Part shown: positions 1 through 4,754 of the stretch, one piece after another | Numbering within the stretch: position 1 is the stretch's first letter | How the letters are laid out: every line of letters starts with the position of its first letter | Source: Spirochaetae bacterium HGW-Spirochaetae-7 | Lineage (GTDB): Bacteria > Spirochaetota > Spirochaetia > Treponematales > UBA12059 | Reading direction: 5' to 3' | Length of the DNA stretch: 5,287 bases | Assembly: GCA_002839245.1 (NCBI GenBank) | Contig: PGXR01000201.1 | Span: forward strand, 1 to 5,287 | Translations under genes and position numbers: made by a program | The notes under the pieces: model-generated | Told to the model about the DNA's origin: nothing | Seen by the model: only the letters and a program-made list of their open reading frames with translations | The model's database searches: none

Positions 1-293
1 GTGCAATCGCCGTCGCCTGTCATCACGATGACCATGAGTTCTGGCCTTGACAGCTTTATGCCCGTGGCAAAGGCCAGGGCGCGGCCATGGGCGGTATGAA
101 GCGTGTCGAAATCGAGATATCCAGGCGCTCGGCTGGAACAGCCGATACCCGAGACGACGACGACGTTGTTCTTGTCGATGCCCAGCCTGGCGAGGGTGCG
201 AGTCAGGGCCCCCGTGACGGTGCCGTGGCCGCAACCGGGGCACCAGATATGGGGAAGCCTGTTCTGCCTGAAGTAATCGAGGCTGGCGCTCAT
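1..293 (-). CDS. korB: 2-oxoacid:ferredoxin oxidoreductase, beta subunit (partial, 3' end off the window)
   Basis: This is the N-terminal 97 residues of the thiamine-diphosphate-binding subunit of a 2-oxoacid:ferredoxin oxidoreductase. The enzyme interconverts a 2-oxoacid plus CoA with acyl-CoA, CO2 and reduced ferredoxin in the cytoplasm. Visible marks are WCPGCGHG at residues 17-24, whose two cysteines are cluster ligands in this family, GIGCSS at 49-54 with the third conserved cysteine, HTAHGRALAFATG at 66-78, and TGDGD at 92-96, the start of the ThDP/Mg motif, where the window ends. The start ATG (293-291) overlaps the alpha stop as ATGA. A strong GGGAGG (305-300) lies 6 bases upstream, so translation is coupled to alpha. 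The frame is open to the left edge; family members run to roughly 250-300 residues, so about two thirds is missing. The beta family is secure. 2-oxoglutarate is the likeliest substrate, but branched-chain 2-oxoacids are not excluded. Confidence 0.93.
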   Translation of the reverse strand, partial: MSASLDYFRQNRLPHIWCPGCGHGTVTGALTRTLARLGIDKNNVVVVSGIGCSSRAPGYLDFDTLHTAHGRALAFATGIKLSRPELMVIVMTGDGDC

Positions 294-1423
294 TTGGAGC
301 CTCCCATGATGGCCGAGAGAATCTCTTCCGGCCGGAATAGCTCGCAATTGACCTTGCCGAGCCTTTCGACGGGAGCCTTGCCCGCTACGACGCGCTCAAC
401 CTCCAGTACAAGCTGGCCCAGGTTCATCTCCGGTACGATGATGCGCTTTGCCCTCGATGCCAGGTCCCGCAAGACCTCCTCGGGGAACGGCCAGATAGTC
501 TTGGGCCTGAACAAGCCGGCCTTTATTCCCTTGGCCCTGGCCTGTATGACGGCCGAAGTTGCTGTCATGGCCGACGAGCCGAATGCCACCACAAGCACTT
601 CACAGTCTTCGGTGCTCACCGTGGCGTAGTCCCGAAGCTGCGGCTCGGCCTTCTCCACCTTGCGCATCAGCCGCATGATAAGCGATCCGGCGATATCGCC
701 CTTGTTGGTCGGAAAGCCGGTCTCGTCGTGCGACAGGCCGGTGACGTGCCAGCGATATCCCTTGCCGAACGGGGCCATCAGCGGCACGCCGCCGTCCTGG
801 TCGGCCTTGTAGGGAAGGTAACCTGCCGGGCTGGCAGGGGTCTTGCGATTGACGACCTTGATTGACTTTGAATCGGGCAATACGACTTTCTCGCGCATGT
901 GGCCGATGACCTCGTCCGACAGCACGATCACGGGCACTCGGTATTCCTCGGCGATATTGAAGGCCTTGACCGTGAGTTCGAAGCATTCCTTGACGTTTCC
1001 CGGGGCGAGTACGACGACAGGATGGTCGCCGTGCGTACCCCAGCGCGCCTGCATCACGTCGCCCTGTGCCAGCGACGTAGGCATGCCGGTTGAGGGTCCG
1101 ACCCTCTGTACGTTGATTATCACGATCGGGACCTCGGCTATCGACGAGTAACCGAGAAGTTCCTGCATAAGCGAGAATCCGGGTCCGCTCGTCGCGGTCA
1201 TCGCCTTGCGGCCGGTCAGCGACGCGCCGATGATCGCCGCTATCGAGCCGATTTCGTCTTCCATCTGGATGAACTTGCCGCCAACCTTGGGTAGTTCCTC
1301 GGAACATAGTTCCGCGATCTCGGTGGACGGCGTGATTGGGTAACCGGCAAAGAAGTTGAGGCCAGCGGTGAGCGCGCCGAGCGTACAAGCCTCGTTGCCC
1401 TGCATCAATTTTGCGTCAGGCAT
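290..1423 (-). CDS. korA: 2-oxoacid:ferredoxin oxidoreductase, alpha subunit
   Basis: This 377-residue subunit pairs with beta to form the catalytic alpha-beta unit; 350-390 residues is normal for stand-alone alpha subunits of the KorA/VorA type. Visible motifs are GYPITPSTE at residues 27-35, the ThDP-facing loop with the conserved threonine, and QMEDEIGSIAA at 53-63, SGPGFSLM at 79-86 and QRVGPSTGMPT at 106-116, which are signatures of the family's pyrimidine-binding domain. A C-terminal transketolase-like domain covers about 245-360. There is no fused gamma domain, so a separate gamma protein would be expected. The ATG at 1423-1421 is chosen because GGAGG (1434-1430) lies 6 bases upstream. 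The gene overlaps the ferredoxin subunit by 8 bases and beta by 4, so the three genes form one transcript. Sequence alone does not fix whether 2-oxoglutarate (KOR) or another 2-oxoacid is used; the DAB order and the separate 2x[4Fe-4S] subunit are typical of KOR. Confidence 0.93.
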   Translation of the reverse strand: MPDAKLMQGNEACTLGALTAGLNFFAGYPITPSTEIAELCSEELPKVGGKFIQMEDEIGSIAAIIGASLTGRKAMTATSGPGFSLMQELLGYSSIAEVPIVIINVQRVGPSTGMPTSLAQGDVMQARWGTHGDHPVVVLAPGNVKECFELTVKAFNIAEEYRVPVIVLSDEVIGHMREKVVLPDSKSIKVVNRKTPASPAGYLPYKADQDGGVPLMAPFGKGYRWHVTGLSHDETGFPTNKGDIAGSLIMRLMRKVEKAEPQLRDYATVSTEDCEVLVVAFGSSAMTATSAVIQARAKGIKAGLFRPKTIWPFPEEVLRDLASRAKRIIVPEMNLGQLVLEVERVVAGKAPVERLGKVNCELFRPEEILSAIMGGSK

Positions 1424-1694
1424 GGTGGGCCTCCGGGGGAATCGAATAGTCCGTCATCGAAGCATCATTCCCGACATGCTTTTCAAGTCCCGTTTCCTTT
1501 ATTTCTATTGCGTAATCGGGACACCGCAGCTCGCAGAGCCGGCAGCCGATACACTGCTCGGGCCGCTCGGCAAAGACTTTGCCGTCATGGAGCGCCAGCA
1601 CGTGTTTCGGGCAAAAGGACACGCAAACATTGCAGCCCTTGCACCATCGCTCGCGAATGACATGTTCGAAGGTTCGTTTCGTTTGTTCGCTCAT
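1416..1694 (-). CDS. korD: 2-oxoacid:ferredoxin oxidoreductase, delta (2x[4Fe-4S] ferredoxin-like) subunit
   Basis: This small 92-residue iron-sulfur protein passes electrons between the catalytic alpha-beta unit and soluble ferredoxin. Two complete ferredoxin motifs are visible. The first is CKGCNVCVSFCPK with cysteines 18, 21, 24 and 28; the second is CIGCRLCELRCPD with cysteines 48, 51, 54 and 58. Both have the CxxCxxCxxxCP pattern of [4Fe-4S] clusters. The tail of about 30 residues after the second motif has no cysteines. It is the first gene of the operon and overlaps alpha by 8 bases. The start ATG at 1694-1692 has only a weak ribosome-binding site (GAGAGTAGG just upstream), unlike the strong sites of alpha and beta. 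No other in-frame ATG lies before the first cysteine motif. Its place directly before alpha identifies it as the delta subunit rather than a free ferredoxin. Confidence 0.92.
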   Translation of the reverse strand: MSEQTKRTFEHVIRERWCKGCNVCVSFCPKHVLALHDGKVFAERPEQCIGCRLCELRCPDYAIEIKETGLEKHVGNDASMTDYSIPPEAHHA

Positions 1695-1776
1695 AGCCTA
1701 CTCTCATATGATGATATGCCGCCAAGGGCCGATGGGGTTGATGACAGAAAGGTCCCGACCGGGATTATTTTCGGTC

Positions 1777-1797
1777 CGAACGATGTTCGCATTGAAC
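1777..1797. promoter_or_regulatory. Candidate operator: CGAAC-N3-GTTCG followed by GAAC
   Basis: CGAAC (1777-1781) and GTTCG (1785-1789) form a perfect 13-base dyad with centre GAT. A third half-site, GAAC (1794-1797), follows after 5 bases. The cluster covers the predicted start of transcription from P2, a position where a bound repressor would act. Some IclR-family regulators are known to bind GTTCG-type half-sites arranged as one palindrome plus an extra repeat. The link to the neighbouring IclR protein is inference. The spacing of 3 differs from the N4 of the Gram-positive LexA box. Confidence 0.35.
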
Positions 1798-1801
1798 AGA
1801 C

Positions 1802-1830
1802 ACCATACCCCGGACCTGCAAATGTGTCAA
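1802..1830 (-). promoter_or_regulatory. Candidate sigma70 promoter P2 for korDAB (proximal)
   Basis: On the minus strand there is a perfect TTGACA -35 (1830-1825), a 17-base spacer and TATGGT (1807-1802), which matches four of six bases of the -10 consensus. Transcription would start near 1795 and give a leader of about 100 bases before korD. The optimal spacing and perfect -35 make this the better of the two korD-facing candidates. A GAAC/GTTC dyad sits immediately downstream. This is a consensus match only. Confidence 0.45.
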
Positions 1831-1957
1831 AGATTATCGATACCGAGCCTGCGCCCGCACTTTCGCCGTTCAAAGTGGCTCCTTCATCGAAGAACAATTC
1901 TCGCTCGTCTTATCAATTCCATCTGGTGGTATATGAATAATGGTTTTCCGATTTCTT

Positions 1958-1987
1958 AGAATAAACGCTGCACCATCAAATTGTCAA
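1958..1987 (-). promoter_or_regulatory. Candidate sigma70 promoter P1 for korDAB (distal)
   Basis: On the minus strand there is a perfect TTGACA -35 (1987-1982), an 18-base spacer and TATTCT (1963-1958), which matches four of six -10 positions. It lies in the AT-rich half of the intergenic region, where promoters are more likely. Transcription would start near 1951, giving a leader of about 255 bases before korD. The -35 lies inside a perfect dyad (1980-1997), so a protein bound there would block or modulate RNA polymerase. Confidence 0.4.
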
Positions 1988-1997
1988 GTGCGACAAT
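1980..1997. promoter_or_regulatory. Candidate operator: ATTGTC-N6-GACAAT dyad on the P1 -35
   Basis: ATTGTC (1980-1985) and GACAAT (1992-1997) form a perfect 6+6 inverted repeat with a 6-base centre. The 5-6-5 core geometry equals that of CRP-family sites, although the half-site TTGTC is not the E. coli CRP one. It overlaps the -35 of promoter P1. Part of one arm is explained by the -35 hexamer itself, so the evidence for a regulator is the matching second arm. Confidence 0.35.
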
Positions 1998-2040
1998 GCA
2001 GCTCTGCTCCGGTCTGGGAAAATCACCATAAGTAAGAGCA

Positions 2041-2069
2041 TTATTAATTATGATATATGCATTTAATAA
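2041..2069. repeat. AT-rich inverted repeat TTATTAA-N15-TTAATAA
   Basis: TTATTAA (2041-2047) is perfectly mirrored by TTAATAA (2063-2069). The 29-base stretch contains only two or three G/C bases in an otherwise GC-rich neighbourhood. It lies midway between the two divergent promoter regions, where an UP element, a bend or a nucleoid-protein site would fit. In AT-only sequence such repeats arise easily by chance. Confidence 0.3.
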
Positions 2070-2073
2070 CACA

Positions 2074-2101
2074 GTCGCCGAGTTGTCAAAACCAAGGCGA
2101 C
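2074..2101. repeat. Inverted repeat GTCGCC-N16-GGCGAC
   Basis: GTCGCC (2074-2079) and GGCGAC (2096-2101) are perfect complements separated by 16 bases. The interval includes TTGTCAA (2083-2089), which resembles a half-site of the dyad at 1980-1997. No T-run follows on either strand, so it is not a typical terminator. It lies just upstream of the iclR promoter candidate and could be a protein-binding dyad. Confidence 0.3.
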
Positions 2102-2128
2102 GCATAGGGATCGGCCGTTTCGGCAGCC

Positions 2129-2157
2129 TTGACAGAATTGGCTAGATGCAGTATTCC
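2129..2157 (+). promoter_or_regulatory. Candidate sigma70 promoter for iclR
   Basis: There is a perfect TTGACA -35 (2129-2134), a 17-base spacer and TATTCC (2152-2157), a weak -10 matching three of six bases. Transcription would start near 2164, about 59 bases before the iclR ATG. A second TATTCC lies 21 bases downstream (2173-2178). The -35 and spacing are good but the -10 is poor, as expected for a regulator gene made at low level. Confidence 0.35.
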
Positions 2158-2173
2158 CATTACATGAGATACT

Positions 2174-2190
2174 ATTCCATTGTACAGAAT
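2174..2190. promoter_or_regulatory. Candidate iclR autoregulatory site, imperfect dyad ATTC...GAAT
   Basis: ATTC (2174-2177) and GAAT (2187-2190) frame a 17-base imperfect palindrome with further matching pairs inside (7T/11A by position). It would lie in the early transcribed region of iclR, 33 bases before the ATG. IclR-family proteins commonly repress their own genes, but no consensus for this subfamily is known to me. Confidence 0.2.
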
Positions 2191-2222
2191 TATCACTCGC
2201 TCCAAAACATGAAAGGCGCAGC

Positions 2223-2951
2223 ATGACCGCCAAGGACAATCCTGTCCGGGCCATAGAAAGGGCCCTGGACATACTCGACTGCTTCGAGCCTGGCCGACTC
2301 GAGCTTTCGCTGACCGACATCGCCAACAGGATAGGGTTGGCCATGAGCACGACTTCGCGGATCGTCGCTACGCTCGAGAAGAGATGCTACCTCGCCCGCA
2401 ACATCGACAGCCAGCGCTATTCCCTGGGGCCGAGGATTGCCCAGATCGGCGCGCTGGGGCTCTCCAACATGGAACTGCGCAAGGTAGCGTTGCCGTTCAT
2501 GCGCGACCTGAATGCCCTGTACAACGAAGGAGTGAGCCTCTATGTCATCCGCGACGACCAGAGGATATGCGTGGAGCGCGTGGAAAGCACCCTGCCGCTC
2601 AGGCGGGTGATCAACGTCGGAGACAGGCATCCGTTGACGCGCGGTGCAGCCGGGCGCGTCCTCCTCGCCTACCTGCCCAGGGAACGCAGGGATGCGCTGC
2701 TTGTAAATGATCCATTTACCACTGAAGAAGCCTTGGAGGAACTGCGCCATGGGGGTTATACGGTCAGTCTTGGCGAGCGTGAAGAGGGAGTCAGCTCCAT
2801 CGCAGCCCCTATCCAGGACGCCAGCTGCGAGGTCGTGGCCGCACTGTCGATGTCCGGGCCTTCGGTTCGTTTCGAGGGATCGGGCTTTTCTGACAAGATA
2901 GCAAAGGTCAAGAAGGCGGCAGAACTCATATCCAAGGCACTCGGAAGGTAA
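2223..2951 (+). CDS. IclR-family transcriptional regulator
   Basis: This is a full-length 242-residue member of the IclR family, whose proteins are usually near 250 residues. The N-terminal winged helix-turn-helix covers about residues 8-62: VRAIERALDILDCF at 8-21 is the family's opening helix, SLTDIANRIGL at 29-39 the first HTH helix, and the recognition helix lies at 41-52. The effector-binding domain covers about 80-240, with GDRHPLTRGAAGRVLLAYLP at about 133-152 and GVSSIAAPIQD near the end as hallmark segments. The ATG at 2223 has AAAGG (2212-2216) 6 bases upstream. Family members act as dimers or tetramers and bind small organic acids, often controlling catabolic or central-carbon genes. 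Here the gene is divergent from the oxidoreductase operon and upstream of a carboxyltransferase, so both are likely targets. The ligand cannot be told from sequence; a 2-oxoacid or related acid is a guess. Confidence 0.95.
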   Translation: MTAKDNPVRAIERALDILDCFEPGRLELSLTDIANRIGLAMSTTSRIVATLEKRCYLARNIDSQRYSLGPRIAQIGALGLSNMELRKVALPFMRDLNALYNEGVSLYVIRDDQRICVERVESTLPLRRVINVGDRHPLTRGAAGRVLLAYLPRERRDALLVNDPFTTEEALEELRHGGYTVSLGEREEGVSSIAAPIQDASCEVVAALSMSGPSVRFEGSGFSDKIAKVKKAAELISKALGR

Positions 2952-2968
2952 ACTCACCCGAAATCGGC

Positions 2969-2997
2969 TTGGCTAAGCTGGACGTTTATTTTATACT
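2969..2997 (+). promoter_or_regulatory. Candidate sigma70 promoter for the carboxyltransferase gene
   Basis: TTGGCT (2969-2974), a 17-base spacer and TATACT (2992-2997) match four and five consensus bases respectively, the best -10 in the window. Transcription would begin near 3004, leaving a leader of about 55 bases. The -35 overlaps a short palindrome, GCTT-GGCT-AAGC (2967-2978). The gene can therefore be transcribed separately from iclR. Confidence 0.5.
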
Positions 2998-3004
2998 GAG
3001 CGTT

Positions 3005-3042
3005 GTGGCCACCGTTGTTGCTTCGTGGCTATCCTGGTTTTT
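3005..3042 (+). other. Leader palindrome and hairpin before the carboxyltransferase gene
   Basis: GTGGCCAC (3005-3012) is a perfect 8-base palindrome at the predicted transcription start. GGCCAC (3007-3012) can also pair with GTGGCT (3025-3030), with one G-T pair, around a 12-base loop. Five T residues follow at 3038-3042, seven bases after the stem. It could be an operator, an attenuator or a weak terminator of the iclR transcript; the stem is short and the T-run is displaced. Confidence 0.25.
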
Positions 3043-3059
3043 CCTGCATGGAGTTTGAA

Positions 3060-4739
3060 ATGTCCAAGCGCCTCCTGATCCGCGACCTGACCCTCCGAGA
3101 TGGCCAGCAATCCCAGTTTGCCACTAGAATGACGCAGGCCCAGGTGGACCGCGTGCTTCCCTATTACAGGAAGGCCCACTTCTACGCGATGGAGGTATGG
3201 GGAGGCGCGGTGCCCGATTCTGTCATGCGCTACCTGAATGAAAGTCCATGGACGAGGCTTGAAAGCATCCGTGACGGCATTGCCGGATCCTCGAAGCTGA
3301 CGGCGTTGTCGAGAGGGCGCAACCTCTTCGGCTACACTCCCTACCCCGATTCAGTCATCGAAGGCTTTTGCAGGAATTCGGTAAAATCCGGCATCGACAT
3401 AATGCGCGTCTTCGACGCGCTCAACGACATAGACAACATGACGAGCACCATACGCTTCGTCAAGGAAAGCGGTGGCACCACCGACTGCGCGGTATGCTAT
3501 ACGGTCGACCCGAAATTCACCTTCGGTGACCGCGCCAAGGCGTTACTCAAGGGCAAGAAAGTACCGGGGATGCTTTTCGGCATCAAGTATTTCGTCAGGA
3601 AGGCCAAGGAACTCGCGGCGGCCGGCGCCGACATGATCACGATCAAGGACATGGCTGGTCTCATCGATCCGGCCAGGAGCGCCGAGCTCATAAAGGCTCT
3701 CAAATCCGAGGTAGGCATCCCCATCGACCTGCACACACACTGCACGCCAGGCTTCGGAACCGCGAGCATACTGATGGCGATGGTTGGCGGCGTCGACATC
3801 GTCGATACCGCCATTATGAACTTCTCGGGCGGACCCGCGGCGCCCGCTTTCGAGATCATCCAGATGTTCGCGGACAGGCTGGGAATCGATACCGGCGTCG
3901 ACAAAACCGCGGTCGGAGAGATAAACCGTGAACTTCGCGGCATTCGCGCGGAACTCGCCAAATTCGACCAGTACAAGCGACTGCCCCCCGAGATCGACCT
4001 GGCCGATTACCAGCCCTCCCCGGAGCTGCGCTCGCTGTTCGACGGCTCGGTCGAGGCGGCCGTCGCGGGCAAGACGGACGAGGCGCTCCGGCTGTGCCAG
4101 GCCATAGAAGCCGCCTTCAACTATCCCGAGCCCGATGCCATCGTCAAGCGAGCGCAGATTCCCGGCGGCATGTACACGAACATGATGGCCCAACTCAAGG
4201 AATACAAGCTGGAGCAGCACCTCGACGAAGTGCTCGACATAGTTCCGCAGGTGCGGCTTGATGCCGGCGTACCGCCTCTCGTCACGCCGACCAGCCAGAT
4301 AGTCGGTGTCCAGGCCGTCAACTGCATCGTCGACAAGACCCAGGGAAAACCGTTCTATACCAACGTATCCAAGAACTTCATAGAGCTGGTCAAGGGCTCC
4401 TACGGTCACACGCCCTTCCCCATCGACCCGGCTTTCCGCGAGAAGATCGCGGGCGTCCGCGACGAGACTCCCTATGACACGAGCAAATACAAGAAACAGG
4501 ACAATCCGGAGCTGGCGGATTGCGGGGGACAGCGGCTCGCCAATAACGAGAAAGAGGAGCTCCTCCTCGAGCTCTTCCCGAGCGTAGCCGACAAATTCCT
4601 GCATGGTTGCCGCAAGGCGGAATGGGAAGCGATGGAGACCATCCGCATAGCCAACCTGCCCCCCGAGCCGGAGGAAACGCCGCTCCGCTACCCTGCCCAT
4701 TTCTGGGAAGAGGAGCTGATGCTGGCGATCGAAGGCTGA
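3060..4739 (+). CDS. Carboxyltransferase of the pyruvate carboxylase B / oxaloacetate decarboxylase alpha family, without biotin domain
   Basis: The 559-residue cytoplasmic protein has a TIM-barrel carboxyltransferase domain (about 5-275) followed by a PYC/OADA domain (about 290-490). Family members transfer CO2 between biotin and a 2-oxoacid such as pyruvate. Metal ligands fit Asp9 in RDLTLRDGQQ, Lys196 in ITIKDMAG (the usual carbamylated lysine) and His225/His227 in DLHTHCTPG. RGRNLFGYTPYPD (85-97) and MRVFDALND (115-123) are family segments, as are IPGGMYTN (367-374) and VTPTSQIVG (408-416). Two oddities stand out: SGGPAAP (256-262) replaces the classical segment holding the catalytic threonine, and no C-terminal biotin-carrier domain (no AMKM lysine motif) is present. 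The ATG at 3060 is chosen because GGAG (3050-3053) lies 6 bases upstream; ATG 3048 and TTG 3003 in the same frame lack a site. Biotin carboxylase and carrier must come from elsewhere. Exact substrate and direction are open. Confidence 0.9.
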   Translation: MSKRLLIRDLTLRDGQQSQFATRMTQAQVDRVLPYYRKAHFYAMEVWGGAVPDSVMRYLNESPWTRLESIRDGIAGSSKLTALSRGRNLFGYTPYPDSVIEGFCRNSVKSGIDIMRVFDALNDIDNMTSTIRFVKESGGTTDCAVCYTVDPKFTFGDRAKALLKGKKVPGMLFGIKYFVRKAKELAAAGADMITIKDMAGLIDPARSAELIKALKSEVGIPIDLHTHCTPGFGTASILMAMVGGVDIVDTAIMNFSGGPAAPAFEIIQMFADRLGIDTGVDKTAVGEINRELRGIRAELAKFDQYKRLPPEIDLADYQPSPELRSLFDGSVEAAVAGKTDEALRLCQAIEAAFNYPEPDAIVKRAQIPGGMYTNMMAQLKEYKLEQHLDEVLDIVPQVRLDAGVPPLVTPTSQIVGVQAVNCIVDKTQGKPFYTNVSKNFIELVKGSYGHTPFPIDPAFREKIAGVRDETPYDTSKYKKQDNPELADCGGQRLANNEKEELLLELFPSVADKFLHGCRKAEWEAMETIRIANLPPEPEETPLRYPAHFWEEELMLAIEG

Positions 4740-4754
4740 CCTATAGAAGTCAGC
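4735..4754. terminator. Shared hairpin at the meeting point of two convergent genes
   Basis: GCTGAC (4735-4740) and GTCAGC (4749-4754) form a perfect 6-base stem around an 8-base loop. The plus-strand stop TGA (4737-4739) and the minus-strand stop (4752-4750) each lie in an arm. On the plus strand a T-rich stretch, AATTTCTT, follows at about 4760-4767; on the minus strand no T-run follows. It may be a modest terminator for the carboxyltransferase transcript and, less likely, for both. The stem is short for an intrinsic terminator. Confidence 0.4.

Larger units (their letters stand above)
1695..2222. other. Divergent intergenic region between the oxidoreductase operon and iclR
   Basis: These 528 bases separate two divergently transcribed units and hold no convincing protein gene. 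The half near korD (1695-1900) keeps gene-like GC content, while 1900-2220 is clearly AT-richer, with an AT-only-looking core around 2041-2069. The region carries candidate promoters in both directions and several inverted repeats, listed separately. Divergent placement beside an IclR-family gene is the usual arrangement for a regulator controlling both its own gene and its target operon. Confidence 0.8.

Noticed and set aside
1777..1789. CGAAC/GTTCG looked like a Gram-positive LexA (SOS) box.
   Set aside because: The spacing is 3 rather than 4 bases and the downstream genes have no link to DNA damage.
1691..1897. A 68-codon minus-strand frame in the korD leader, starting at TTG and ending in ATGA overlap with korD.
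   Set aside because: It has no ribosome-binding site, no ATG start and no recognisable sequence, so it is not annotated as a gene; kept only as a point in the leader finding.
1356..1940. A 194-codon plus-strand frame over korD and the intergenic region.
   Set aside because: It runs antisense through the two cysteine motifs of korD and has no motif or ribosome-binding site of its own.
2209..2226. A five-codon upstream frame (MKGAA) whose stop overlaps the iclR start as ATGA.
   Set aside because: No ribosome-binding site precedes its ATG, and so short a frame is expected by chance.
2193..2957. A 254-codon minus-strand frame opposite iclR.
   Set aside because: It mirrors the well-supported IclR gene and its translation resembles no family known to me.
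3003..3059. Longer N-terminus of the carboxyltransferase from TTG 3003 or ATG 3048.
   Set aside because: Those starts lack a ribosome-binding site, and TTG 3003 would coincide with the predicted transcription start; the family's conserved sequence begins right after ATG 3060, which has GGAG at good spacing.
3543..4700. A 385-codon open frame on the minus strand opposite the carboxyltransferase.
   Set aside because: It is antisense to a gene with clear family motifs, has no recognisable domain, and such frames arise from GC-rich codon bias.
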